64,000 nucleotides of DNA from Oscillospiraceae bacterium (GTDB taxonomy: Bacteria > Bacillota > Clostridia > Oscillospirales > Acutalibacteraceae), in the NCBI GenBank assembly GCA_015066245.1, contig SVOS01000003.1, forward strand, positions 124,001-188,000. The letters are read 5' to 3'. How positions within the stretch are numbered: the first letter of the stretch is position 1; the number at the start of each line of letters is the position of its first letter. Shown in pieces: positions 46,625 through 55,107 of this stretch. Made by a program: the position numbers and the translations under genes. The notes under the pieces were generated by a model. That model was not told where the DNA came from and searched no databases. It saw nothing but the letters and a program-made list of their open reading frames with translations.

Positions 46625-47217
46625 GCCATATTATCCAGGTCCTCAAGTGCTTGTCTGATAAGTTCCTTGTTGCGTGTGATTGTAGCAACCATAATTTCGT
46701 ATACAAGCTGAGGATTTTTGTAAAAATTCCTTTTAACACTCTTTGCCTGATTGGAGTCAGGCATATACATCTTAAGTTTCATAAGGTCCATATCTCCGCC
46801 TGATACTTCGCAAGTAACATAATACCCATTGTCAGCTTTCTCGGTTGTTACCTTGTTTTCTCTTTCTATTCTTTCTTTTTCAAGAAGGAGCAAAGCACAT
46901 TCAAAGGCACGTTCTTTAGCGGTAAGGGGCAGAGTATCCTCAAGCTGCTCAGAAATAATTTTGCCGTTAACCGTTGGTACATACAGTTTGTCGCTGTTTT
47001 CATCCAGTTTCAGGTTTCCGTTACTAATAAGGTCATCAAAGCAAGAGCTGGCCTCAAAGTAATTTGTAAGCCCTTTTTTAAGCAGCGCATTTACCACAAG
47101 TTCTTTGCTCATGGGTTTTCCAACTGCCGTGAACATATAGCAAATAAGAGTTCTTATTTCATTCTTGGTTCTCATTCCACCTAAGGAAATTCCTTCATCA
47201 AATGCGTCATAGGACAT
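46621..47217 (-). CDS. DUF4364 family protein
   Basis: A 198-residue protein matching the Clostridial DUF4364 family. It has an N-terminal winged-helix-like part (KNEIRTLICYMFTAVGKPMSKELVVNALL, about residues 18-45) and a C-terminal mixed domain. The fold suggests DNA binding but the function is not established. GGAGGT lies about 7 bases before the ATG. It is convergent with the bofA-like gene, overlapping it by 4 bases. Confidence 0.75.
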   Translation of the reverse strand: MSYDAFDEGISLGGMRTKNEIRTLICYMFTAVGKPMSKELVVNALLKKGLTNYFEASSCFDDLISNGNLKLDENSDKLYVPTVNGKIISEQLEDTLPLTAKERAFECALLLLEKERIERENKVTTEKADNGYYVTCEVSGGDMDLMKLKMYMPDSNQAKSVKRNFYKNPQLVYEIMVATITRNKELIRQALEDLDNMA

Positions 47218-47246
47218 AATATTGTACCTCCTTTTACATCAATTAG

Positions 47247-47255
47247 ATTATATCA
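47247..47255 (-). promoter_or_regulatory. Extended -10 promoter for the DUF4364 gene
   Basis: On the minus strand TGATATAAT forms an extended -10 about 30 bases upstream of the start. The -35 is weak. Confidence 0.45.
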
Positions 47256-47308
47256 TACATTGTAAAATTTGTGTAGCTTTTTTTTAGACAAAAATCATAA
47301 ATTGGTGA

Positions 47309-47337
47309 TTGAATACCACAAAGATGTATGTTAATAT
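47309..47337 (+). promoter_or_regulatory. Sigma-A promoter for the nfeD-SPFH pair
   Basis: TTGAAT (47309-47314), a 17-base spacer, and TAATAT (47332-47337) with an extended TGT. Confidence 0.65.
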
Positions 47338-47359
47338 AAGAACAAAGGTAGGTGATTTG

Positions 47360-47812
47360 ATGGAGTTTATGCCTTATGTATGGCTTGGACTTGCTGTAGT
47401 CCTTGCAGTAGTGGAAATCAGCACTACTCAGCTGGTATCTATATGGTTTGTAATTGGTGCTGCTGCTACTGCAGTATGCTCAGCTACATTCCTTAAAGGT
47501 AACATAGTCTTGCAGATTCTTGTGTTTGTTCTTATTTCAGCGATTATGCTCGTGCTTACAAGACCGCTGGTCAAAAAGCTGAGAAAGAATGAAATTGTCA
47601 ATACCAACTCTGACAGAAATATTGGCAAAACCGGTGTCGTCCTTGTAGACATAGACCCCGAAACCGGAAAAGGCCTTGTGAGAATCGGCAATGAAAAATG
47701 GAGTGCCAAATCTAAAGATAATCTGAGAATTAAAGAAGGATCAAACATCAGAGTGCTTGCAATAGAAGGCGTTAAGCTTATAGTTGAAGCACAAAATGAA
47801 AGGAAGGATTAA
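47360..47812 (+). CDS. NfeD-like membrane protein
   Basis: A 150-residue short NfeD (NfeD1b-type) protein: two or three N-terminal membrane helices and a C-terminal OB fold (KTGVVLVDIDPETGKGLVRIGNEKWSAKS). NfeD proteins pair with SPFH proteins in membrane microdomains, and the SPFH gene follows after 3 bases. AGGTG lies 5 bases before ATG 47360. Confidence 0.87.
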   Translation: MEFMPYVWLGLAVVLAVVEISTTQLVSIWFVIGAAATAVCSATFLKGNIVLQILVFVLISAIMLVLTRPLVKKLRKNEIVNTNSDRNIGKTGVVLVDIDPETGKGLVRIGNEKWSAKSKDNLRIKEGSNIRVLAIEGVKLIVEAQNERKD

Positions 47813-47815
47813 TTT

Positions 47816-48724
47816 ATGGATCCCGTAACAATCGCAATTATTATTGCAATCGCAGTACTGCTTCTTATTATCGTAGTAAGAAACATCAAAATCGTACCTC
47901 AGGCACACGCCTTTGTTCTTGAGCGTCTTGGTGCTTACAAGGCAACATGGGGCACCGGCCTGCACATCAAGATTCCTTTTATCGACAGAATCGCAAAGCG
48001 TGTATCGCTGAAAGAGCAGGTTGTTGACTTCCCGCCTCAGCCCGTTATTACTCGTGATAACGTAACAATGCAGATTGACACCGTTGTATATTTTGAGATA
48101 ACAGACCCTAAGCTTTACACTTACGGCGTTGAGAGACCTCTTGATGCTATTGAAAATCTTACAGCAACAACCCTAAGAAATATCATCGGTGATTTGGAGC
48201 TTGATAGCACCCTTACATCCCGAGACACAATCAACGATAAAATCAGAATTATCCTTGATGAGGCAACAGATGCATGGGGTATCAGAGTTATCCGCGTAGA
48301 GCTCAAGAATATTCTTCCTCCCAGAGAGATTCAGGACGCCATGGAGAAGCAGATGAAGGCAGAGCGTGAGCGTCGAGCAAGAATTCTTGACGCAGAGGGT
48401 GAAAAGAGGAGTCAGATTCTTGTGGCAGAAGGTCTTAAAGAGTCAGCGATCCTCAAGGCTGATGCTGTGAAAGAAACAAAAATCCGTGAGGCAGCCGGTG
48501 AGGCTGAGGCAATCCTCACAGTTCAGAAGGCTTATGCCGATGCTCTCAGAATGCTTAATGAGGCTAACCCCAATGAGAAGGTTATCGCATTAAAGAGCCT
48601 TGAAGCGTTCCAGAAAGCTGCTGACGGTAAAGCTACAAAGATTATTATTCCATCAGAAATTCAAGGTCTTGCAGGCCTTGCAACCTCTGTAAAAGAGCTG
48701 ATGTCAGATAATACCGAGGCATAA
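47816..48724 (+). CDS. SPFH/stomatin-type protein (QmcA/paraslipin-like)
   Basis: A 302-residue protein with an N-terminal membrane helix (about residues 4-22), an SPFH domain (VPQAHAFVLERLGAYKATWGTGLHIKIPF through about 180) and an Ala/Glu-rich coiled coil (EKQMKAERERRARILDAEGE). It oligomerises into membrane cages linked to quality control and lipid domains. AAGGAAGG lies about 9 bases before the ATG. With NfeD upstream it forms a typical two-gene operon ending at a hairpin. Confidence 0.92.
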   Translation: MDPVTIAIIIAIAVLLLIIVVRNIKIVPQAHAFVLERLGAYKATWGTGLHIKIPFIDRIAKRVSLKEQVVDFPPQPVITRDNVTMQIDTVVYFEITDPKLYTYGVERPLDAIENLTATTLRNIIGDLELDSTLTSRDTINDKIRIILDEATDAWGIRVIRVELKNILPPREIQDAMEKQMKAERERRARILDAEGEKRSQILVAEGLKESAILKADAVKETKIREAAGEAEAILTVQKAYADALRMLNEANPNEKVIALKSLEAFQKAADGKATKIIIPSEIQGLAGLATSVKELMSDNTEA

Positions 48725-48730
48725 AAACTA

Positions 48731-48757
48731 AAACCTGCTCCATTTCGGAGCAGGTTT
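48731..48757. terminator. Bidirectional terminator between the SPFH gene and copA
   Basis: AAACCTGCTCC and GGAGCAGGTTT pair perfectly around a 5-base loop, with T-rich flanks for both convergent genes. Confidence 0.85.
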
Positions 48758-48762
48758 TGCTT

Positions 48763-48960
48763 TTATTCTTCGATATTCGTTACTTTGTATCCTGCAGCAG
48801 TAATTGCCTCAGTGATTTTTGCATTGTCAGCATCTTTGCTGAGCTTTGCACATTTGTTATCTAAATCAACAACAACGCCCGCATCAAAAGCAGAGAGGAT
48901 TTCTCTGACTCTTGCCTGACAATGAGGACACATCATACCTTCGATATAAACTGTTTTCAT
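48763..48960 (-). other. Internal start producing a 65-residue CopZ-like chaperone
   Basis: Within copA an in-frame ATG (minus strand, first base 48960) is preceded by AAAGGA 8 bases upstream, itself preceded by a small hairpin (AGAGAGATTTTTCTCTC). The product from here would be a complete free HMA domain with CPHC, the length of CopZ (about 68 residues). Confidence 0.5.
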
Positions 48961-51174
48961 TTTCTTTTCCTTTCTGAGAGAAAAATCTCTCTTAAAATTT
49001 TTGATTCTGAGTGCATTGGATACTACACAAATTGAGCTCAGACTCATTGCAATTGTACCAAACATAGGGGGGAGCTGAAATCCCCATATTGGATAAAATA
49101 CTCCTGCAGCTATAGGAATGCAGATTGAGTTGTATATTAGTGCCCAGAAGAGGTTCTCTTTGATATTTCGCATAACCTTTCTGCAAAGTTTTATGACAGT
49201 GTGTACATCACGCATATCGTCGCGAATTAATACAACATCAGCCGCTTCCATAGCTATATCAGTACCGCCACCAACCGCAATACCAACATCAGCAGTTGCA
49301 AGAGCAGGGGAGTCGTTTATTCCGTCACCTACCATAATTACCGGTGATTTCCGCTGATATTTTTTAATGGTTTTATTTTTGTCAGCAGGCATCAACTCAG
49401 CTTTGAATTCATTAATACCTGCATTTTTGCATATTTCTTTAGCAGTGTATTCATTATCTCCTGTCAGCATTACTGTATTGATGCCATCGTCTTTAATAAG
49501 CTTTACTGCCTCAATGCTGCTTTCCTTAATACTGTCAGAAATACCGATTACCGCAGCAAGAACTTTGTCCTTAACTACATAGAGAGAAGTCTTGCCTTCT
49601 ACAGAAAAGTTATTTGCTTTTTCGACTAAAGTGTTTTTGCTATTTGCATACTCAGAAACAAAATCATAATTGCCAATCAGATATGCACTATCGTTAACTA
49701 CCGCACTGATACCTTTAGAGGCTTCGTAATTATAATCTTTAACAATTTCGTAAGTTGTAAAATCAGAATACTCAACAACGGCTTTTGCAAGAGGATGGTC
49801 GCTCATCTTCTCGATAGCAGCTACCGTTCTTATAATATCTTCTTTATTAAAGTGGTCTGCAACCACAAAGTCTGAGACAACCGGTTTTCCGGTGGTGATG
49901 GTGCCGGTTTTGTCGAACATAACGTATTTTGCTTTGCCGCCAACCTCAAAAATTTCAGCCGATTTTACCAGAAGTCCCAATTCTGCCGCTTTTCCTGTGC
50001 CTACCATAATTGCAGTGGGAGTCGCAAGACCTAAAGCACAAGGACAGGAGATTACCAGAATTGCTATTCCGAAATTCAGCGAAAGTCCTACATCATTAGT
50101 AGCAATAAGCCAGATTACAGTGGTTGCTATAGCTATAAGAAATACAATGGGAACAAAAATTCTACTGATTTTATCAGCAAAGCGGGCGATCTTGGGTTTA
50201 GTGTTGGTTGCTTGGTCCACAAGCCTTATAATACCCGAAAGTGTGGTTTCTTCGCCGACTTTCAAAGCTTCAAAATGAACATATCCTGATACAAGCTGTG
50301 TTCCGCCCGTAACATTGTCACCAATTGATTTTGCTATTGGCAGACTTTCACCTGTAATAGCGGACTCATCTACTGTGCCTTCTCCATAAACAATCTTACC
50401 ATCAGCAGGAAAGGTCATACCGCTTTTTACAATAACAATATTACCTTTTTGGATTTTTTCAGATGCTATTTCAATCTCTTTGCCTTCAACAAGAATCACA
50501 GAGTTTTTTGGAGTAAGATCCATCAGCTTTGTTACCGCTTCTGTGGTTTTAGACTTGGATTTGCTTTCAAGATACTTGCCAATCGTTACAAAAACAAGAA
50601 TCATTGATGCAGATTCAAAATAATAATGATGAGCACCACCGTTTATTATAAGATAAATACTGTAAATCAGCGATGTTGCAGAGCCTACTGCAATCAGTGA
50701 ATCCATATTTGGATTAAGCATTACCAAAGCTTTTATACCTGAGAAATAATATTTAAAATTCAGCAGTATTATAGGTATCGAAATTATAAGCTCAATAATT
50801 CCTTTAAGCACCATCTGGTGTTCGCTGAAGATATTGATGCCTACCATGTGTCCCATAGATACAACCATCAACACGCACAGAAGCACCAATGATAAAATTA
50901 GTTTTATCAGTATTTTGTCTGTCTTTTTCTTAAGCTCATCAGATGCAGCGGTTTTAATTTTGCTTTGAACTGAAGCACTGTAACCCGCTTTTTTTACTGC
51001 AGCTATGATTCTATCTTCAGTGATTACATCTTCACTAAAGCTGACATCCATAGAATTCTTCAGAAGATTTACATTACAAGTCTCTATACCATCCAGCTTT
51101 TCAACAGTACCTTGTACTCTTGCAGAACATGCCGCACAAGACATACCGGTAATATCAAAAGTCTTTCTTGTCAT
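48763..51174 (-). CDS. copA: Copper-translocating P-type ATPase with fused C-terminal CopZ-like domain
   Basis: An 803-residue P1B ATPase. The N-terminal HMA domain holds copper in GMSCAACSARV. TGES, the transmembrane SCPCALGLATP, the phosphorylated DKTGTITTGKP, HPLAKAV and GDGINDSPAL are all intact, indicating Cu(I) export. After about residue 735 a second HMA domain follows (MKTVYIEGMMCPHCQARVREIL), joined by RKEKK. The junction carries its own ribosome site and ATG, so the domain may also be made separately as a copper chaperone. AAAGGAGG lies about 7 bases before the main ATG. No CopY/CsoR regulator is adjacent. Confidence 0.94.
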   Translation of the reverse strand: MTRKTFDITGMSCAACSARVQGTVEKLDGIETCNVNLLKNSMDVSFSEDVITEDRIIAAVKKAGYSASVQSKIKTAASDELKKKTDKILIKLILSLVLLCVLMVVSMGHMVGINIFSEHQMVLKGIIELIISIPIILLNFKYYFSGIKALVMLNPNMDSLIAVGSATSLIYSIYLIINGGAHHYYFESASMILVFVTIGKYLESKSKSKTTEAVTKLMDLTPKNSVILVEGKEIEIASEKIQKGNIVIVKSGMTFPADGKIVYGEGTVDESAITGESLPIAKSIGDNVTGGTQLVSGYVHFEALKVGEETTLSGIIRLVDQATNTKPKIARFADKISRIFVPIVFLIAIATTVIWLIATNDVGLSLNFGIAILVISCPCALGLATPTAIMVGTGKAAELGLLVKSAEIFEVGGKAKYVMFDKTGTITTGKPVVSDFVVADHFNKEDIIRTVAAIEKMSDHPLAKAVVEYSDFTTYEIVKDYNYEASKGISAVVNDSAYLIGNYDFVSEYANSKNTLVEKANNFSVEGKTSLYVVKDKVLAAVIGISDSIKESSIEAVKLIKDDGINTVMLTGDNEYTAKEICKNAGINEFKAELMPADKNKTIKKYQRKSPVIMVGDGINDSPALATADVGIAVGGGTDIAMEAADVVLIRDDMRDVHTVIKLCRKVMRNIKENLFWALIYNSICIPIAAGVFYPIWGFQLPPMFGTIAMSLSSICVVSNALRIKNFKRDFSLRKEKKMKTVYIEGMMCPHCQARVREILSAFDAGVVVDLDNKCAKLSKDADNAKITEAITAAGYKVTNIEE

Positions 51175-51232
51175 TTTATACCTCCTTTATCTTATATATA
51201 ATAACATATTCAAAATTTGTTAGTCAAATATA

Positions 51233-51264
51233 AATTGTCCTTTGCTATATTTAGCAAAGGACAA
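51233..51264 (-). terminator. Terminator after spo0A
   Basis: ATTGTCCTTTGCTA pairs with TAGCAAAGGACAAT around a 4-base loop; on the minus strand the 3' flank is T-rich (TTATATTT). It separates spo0A from copA. Confidence 0.75.
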
Positions 51265-51272
51265 TATCACAT

Positions 51273-52046
51273 TCAGCTTGCGTTCTTCAGTTGTAATCTC
51301 AGCTTATCAGCAATCATTGCAATAAACTCCGAGTTGGTTGGTTTTCCTCGACTGATATGGATTGTATATCCAAAATATGAGTTAAGGATATCTACATCGC
51401 CTCTATCCCAGGCAACCTCGATTGCGTGTCTTATTGCTCTCTCGACTCTTGATGAGGTTGTCTCATACTTTTTTGCAACCGCCGGATAAAGCTGTTTGGT
51501 CACTGCGTTGATTATCTCGGGTTGTTCTATTGACATAATAATAGAATCTCTGAGATAATGATACCCTTTGATATGAGCTGGAACACCTATCTGATGCAGA
51601 ATTTCTGTCACCTTAACTTCAATACTGTTCTGACTCAGTGGCAGAGTGCTGATTACATTATCCTGTGCACTTCTTAGCCTTAAAAGTGTCAGTAGATTTT
51701 CGCATACTGATTTTAACGAATAAGGCTTAATAACGAAATATGATGCTCCGTGTTCCATAACTTCTCTCTGAAGCACAGGACTGTCAAAAGATGATGTAAT
51801 CACATACATAGGAGTCGTATCAAGTCTGTTATTAATATTTTTCATTACAGAAATACTGTCTGTACTTGCCATAAACAAGTCCATAAGCACGATATCAGGT
51901 TCTTCTGTAAGTATTTTGTTAATAACTTCTTCGCCGTCTTTTTTACAGAATACAGGAATATAACCCATAGCGAGTATACTGCTAAGTTCATCAGAATTAA
52001 ACTCATTTCTGTCTTCTGTAATAAGAATTTTTGTTTTACTGTCCAT
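51273..52046 (-). CDS. spo0A: Sporulation master regulator Spo0A
   Basis: A 257-residue response regulator. In the receiver domain the phosphorylated aspartate is D56 (VLMDLFM) and Thr/Lys switch residues lie in VITSS and VIKPYS. The acidic pocket reads ITEDRNE, with Glu in place of the usual first Asp. The C-terminal DNA-binding domain is strongly conserved ([19 protein letters not shown] and [17 protein letters not shown]). AAAGGAC lies about 6 bases before the ATG. The spoIVB-spo0A order is the standard one in spore formers. It controls entry into sporulation. Confidence 0.96.
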   Translation of the reverse strand: MDSKTKILITEDRNEFNSDELSSILAMGYIPVFCKKDGEEVINKILTEEPDIVLMDLFMASTDSISVMKNINNRLDTTPMYVITSSFDSPVLQREVMEHGASYFVIKPYSLKSVCENLLTLLRLRSAQDNVISTLPLSQNSIEVKVTEILHQIGVPAHIKGYHYLRDSIIMSIEQPEIINAVTKQLYPAVAKKYETTSSRVERAIRHAIEVAWDRGDVDILNSYFGYTIHISRGKPTNSEFIAMIADKLRLQLKNAS

Positions 52047-52079
52047 AATTCAAGTCCTTTCAAAATTTATGTTAACTAA

Positions 52080-52108
52080 ATATTACCATAAACTGGTAGA
52101 AATAGCAA
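52080..52108 (-). promoter_or_regulatory. Sigma-A promoter of spo0A
   Basis: On the minus strand TTGCTA (52108-52103), a 17-base spacer, and TAATAT (52085-52080). Confidence 0.6.
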
Positions 52109-52136
52109 GAGTTAACACGAAAATTATTTTGAGAAC

Positions 52137-52194
52137 TTTTCGTCGAATATAATCACTTTTCTTAGTAATATAAATTTTATTGAATTTTGACATA
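52137..52194 (-). promoter_or_regulatory. Possible Spo0A boxes upstream of spo0A
   Basis: Minus-strand TATGTCAAAATT (52194-52183) and plus-strand TTTTCGTCGAAT (52137-52148) each differ by one or two bases from the 0A box TTTGTCRAAAA. Autoregulation by Spo0A is known in Bacillus and Clostridium. Confidence 0.4.
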
Positions 52195-52222
52195 GAATTA
52201 CATTGTTCGAGTCCAAAAAGAA

Positions 52223-53221
52223 TTACGCCTCTTTTATCATATCTTCTATATAGATTCCGTATCCGTATTCTACGTTGTTTATCAGTACATGGGTGAGAGC
52301 TCCTATTAGCTTGCCGTTTTGCACTATAGGTGACCCGGACATACCCTGAGTAATACCACCTGTAATTTCAATCAGTTCAGGGTCTGTGATTTCGATAAGC
52401 ATGCCGTTGTGTTCTGATATTGTATTAAGCCTCTTGATTTTAATATCATAAGCTTTCTTTGTATTGCCGTCTACAGTTGAATAAATAAGAGCATCGCCTG
52501 TAGTTACTTCGCTACGTGTACCAACCTCTATATATTCATTGCAGTTGGCTTCGGATATTTTTCCAAAAATTCCTACAGAGGTGTTTTTGTATGCTGTTCC
52601 TATTATCTCATCCTCAAAGTAACCGTTAAGTGTTCCTGCTTTTCCGTCTACACTTTTTGTTACATCATAAATTGTTGCTTTGTTAATTTCTCCATAGTGA
52701 AGTGGTATTAATGATCCTGTCTCACTTTCGCAAATTCCGTGACCTAAAGTAGCAAAAATGCCATTTTTGTCATCATAATAGGTAACAGTTCCGATTCCTG
52801 CAGAGCTGTCCTTAACCCACATTCCTAGTTTTGGATTACCGTTATTGTCTATTTTTGGCGTTACCGAAAGGGTAAGTTCTTTACCACTGCGTTCTATATT
52901 AAGCACAAGCGTCTTGTTTTCCTTGATAGCATCTGAGAGGGCGGTGCTTGAGTACACGTTTTCTGAGTTGATTTTTTTGATTATATCGTTTTTCTTAATT
53001 CCGGATTCATAAGCCGGTGATTTTATATCTGTTCCGCACATTTTTTCTTCTACATTAATTACAAGGATTCCGTCAGATAGAATCCTTATACCAAAGGGTT
53101 CTCCGCCAAGTTTTACATAATTTGGTTCTGTTGTGGCCGATACTGTCTTTGCAGGCGTAGTATTTATTGTTGAAAACGCAAATAGCGCAGCTAAGAAAAG
53201 ATATTTGAGCTTTCTTTTCAT
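52223..53221 (-). CDS. spoIVB: SpoIVB serine peptidase (S55) with PDZ domain
   Basis: A 332-residue secreted protein: N-terminal signal/membrane segment (KLKYLFLAALFAFSTINT), a PDZ domain (about residues 40-115, SPAYESGIKKNDIIKKIN), and the S55 peptidase domain with the catalytic histidine in FATLGHGICE (about 160) and serine in TQGMSGSPIV (about 300). In Bacillus it is made in the forespore and cleaves SpoIVFA, relieving BofA inhibition of pro-sigma-K processing. It is shorter than Bacillus SpoIVB (about 425 residues). GAGGTGA lies a few bases before the ATG. Confidence 0.94.
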   Translation of the reverse strand: MKRKLKYLFLAALFAFSTINTTPAKTVSATTEPNYVKLGGEPFGIRILSDGILVINVEEKMCGTDIKSPAYESGIKKNDIIKKINSENVYSSTALSDAIKENKTLVLNIERSGKELTLSVTPKIDNNGNPKLGMWVKDSSAGIGTVTYYDDKNGIFATLGHGICESETGSLIPLHYGEINKATIYDVTKSVDGKAGTLNGYFEDEIIGTAYKNTSVGIFGKISEANCNEYIEVGTRSEVTTGDALIYSTVDGNTKKAYDIKIKRLNTISEHNGMLIEITDPELIEITGGITQGMSGSPIVQNGKLIGALTHVLINNVEYGYGIYIEDMIKEA

Positions 53222-53294
53222 ATTATCACCTCTTAATTAGTTTTTGCATCAGAACCAAAAAATAAATTGGTATTAATACACTGGGTGATAATTC

Positions 53295-53323
53295 TTTATT
53301 TTTGAGAAAATATGTGGTAATAT
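53295..53323 (+). promoter_or_regulatory. Probable sigma-A promoter for cca
   Basis: TTTATT (53295-53300), a 17-base spacer and TAATAT (53318-53323) with an extended TGG, 16 bases before the cca start. Confidence 0.5.
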
Positions 53324-53339
53324 AAAATCAGGTGATATT

Positions 53340-54677
53340 ATGATGAATAATATTTTTGAAAAAAGCAAATTTGTTTTTGATATATTGGAATTAAATGGTT
53401 TTGAGTGCTATGCGGTTGGCGGCTGTGTCCGTGATATGCTTTTGGGTATAGCTCCTCATGACATAGATTTTACAACCAACGCCACACCTGACGAAATTCT
53501 CAGTTGTTTTAAAGATTATAATACTTTTGAACTTGGGAAAAAATTCGGAACGATCAGCGTTTTGCATGAGGATATTATATATGAAATAACCACTTATCGT
53601 ATTGATGGTCAATATCTGGATGGAAGACATCCCGACGGTGTTACTTTTTCAAGAAACTTAAGAGATGACCTTTCGCGGCGTGATTTTACGATCAATGCAA
53701 TGGCAATGGATAAGTCAGGAACAGTTGTTGATTTGTTCAGCGGCAAAAGTGACCTTCGTAATAAACTGATAAGAACGGTAGGAAAGCCGCAGGACAGATT
53801 TACAGAGGATGCACTAAGGATTTTTAGAGCTTTGCGATTCTCGGCAAAACTTGGTTTTGATATAGAGACTTGTACTGCCGAGGCTTGCCACAAGCTTTCG
53901 CATCTCCTTAAGAAAGTCCATCCCCAACGTATGCAGGATGAACTCTCAGGACTTATGATGTCACCAAACCCTGCACATATTTTATCTGAGTACAAAGATG
54001 TCATTGGTGTGATTATTCCTGAGCTTTTGCAGACTTTTGATTTTGCTCAGAATACCCCTCATCATCGTTATGACGTTTATACGCATATCATCAATTCGCT
54101 GTTTTATTCTCCTGTTGATTTGGTTATCCGACTGGCATTGTTATTTCATGATATTGCAAAACCTCTGTGCCATACTGTGGATAAGTGCAATTTATCACAT
54201 TTCAAAGGTCATCCGATAAAAAGTGCAGAAATTTCCGCGGAAATACTCAAAAGATTTGGATATCCAAAAGATATTGTAAACAGAGTTTATCTGCTGATTA
54301 AATATCATGATGTGAGATTCGAAAAGCCTCGTAAGCACATCAAGAAACTTTTGGCAGAGTTGGGTGTGGAGGACTTCAGAAGGCTAATGTTTATTCAGCG
54401 TTGTGATATTTTAGCCCAATCAGAATATCGCAGAAATGATAAGATTGAACTCATTGATAATATTGAAAATCTGTTTGATGAAATATTAGTGGAAAATCCG
54501 TGTCTTAAAATAACTGACCTGGATATTAACGGTAAGGATATAATGTCACTTGGTGCAAGCGGTAAGCTCGTAGGAGATACCCTCAGCTATCTTCTTGATA
54601 TGGTGATTTCAGAAAAGCTTGAGAATAATAAAGAAATTCTGATAACCGCTGCAAAAGCATATCTTGACCTGCATTGA
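53340..54677 (+). CDS. cca: CCA-adding tRNA nucleotidyltransferase with HD domain
   Basis: A 445-residue class II nucleotidyltransferase: GGCVRDMLLG, the metal pair in DIDFTTNA, RRDFTINAMA and EDALRIFRALRFSAKLG. The second half has an HD domain (LLFHDIAKP, HFKGHPIKSAEIS). It adds or repairs the tRNA 3' CCA end. Two adjacent ATGs (53340, 53343) follow AGGTGAT. All tRNAs in this window encode CCA, so repair is the main expected role. Confidence 0.93.
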   Translation: MMNNIFEKSKFVFDILELNGFECYAVGGCVRDMLLGIAPHDIDFTTNATPDEILSCFKDYNTFELGKKFGTISVLHEDIIYEITTYRIDGQYLDGRHPDGVTFSRNLRDDLSRRDFTINAMAMDKSGTVVDLFSGKSDLRNKLIRTVGKPQDRFTEDALRIFRALRFSAKLGFDIETCTAEACHKLSHLLKKVHPQRMQDELSGLMMSPNPAHILSEYKDVIGVIIPELLQTFDFAQNTPHHRYDVYTHIINSLFYSPVDLVIRLALLFHDIAKPLCHTVDKCNLSHFKGHPIKSAEISAEILKRFGYPKDIVNRVYLLIKYHDVRFEKPRKHIKKLLAELGVEDFRRLMFIQRCDILAQSEYRRNDKIELIDNIENLFDEILVENPCLKITDLDINGKDIMSLGASGKLVGDTLSYLLDMVISEKLENNKEILITAAKAYLDLH

Positions 54678-54701
54678 CAAATATCTGATTTGTGTTAAAA
54701 T
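54674..54701 (+). promoter_or_regulatory. Sigma-A promoter for the RNase P RNA
   Basis: TTGACA (54674-54679), overlapping the cca stop codon, a 16-base spacer and TAAAAT (54696-54701). The start of the RNA is about 12 bases downstream. Confidence 0.7.
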
Positions 54702-54713
54702 AATAGGGCAGAG

Positions 54714-55052
54714 CAGATTGAGCAGTCGCGGGTAAAGTTCCGAAAGGACTTATCCGAGGAAAGTCCGAGCTCCATAGAGCAAGAATAACGGCTAACGGCC
54801 GCCGGGGGCGACCCCAGGGACAGTGCAACAGAAATAAACCGCCTGAAAAGGTAAGGATGGAAAGGTGAGGTAAGAGCTCACCGGAGGTGGGGAGACTCAC
54901 CTGCCGTGTAAACCCTATTCGGAGCAACACCGTGGAAAGGACGTATACGCTTGCTCGGCGTGTCCGATGGAGGTGGCATCGAGCAGCGGTGGCAACACCC
55001 TGCCAAGATAGATGACTGCTTTTAACAGAACTCGGCTTATAGATTTGGTCTG
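54714..55052 (+). ncRNA. rnpB: RNase P RNA (bacterial type A)
   Basis: The catalytic-core blocks are visible: GAGGAAAGTCCGAGCTC near 54757 and ACAGAACTCGGCTTATAG near 55025, with GGTAAGGATGGAAAGGTG-like and the GCAACACC segments between. The ends pair as P1 (CAGATTGAG with TTTGGTCTG), which sets the boundaries used here to within a few bases. It is the RNA subunit that trims tRNA 5' ends. Confidence 0.93.
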
Positions 55053-55060
55053 TATATATG

Positions 55061-55091
55061 AAAAACGGAGGGTTATCGCCCTCCGTTTTTT
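55061..55091. terminator. Terminator after rnpB, shared with degV
   Basis: AAAACGGAGGG pairs with CCCTCCGTTTT, followed by TTTTTT on the plus side and preceded by As for the convergent degV gene. Confidence 0.85.
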
Positions 55092-55107
55092 CTGTATCTA
55101 TAATTGT

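Noticed and set aside
53222..53339. Forespore sigma-F/G promoter for spoIVB
   Set aside because: GTATT-like sequence is present on the minus strand but no matching -10 at the right spacing, so I do not call it.
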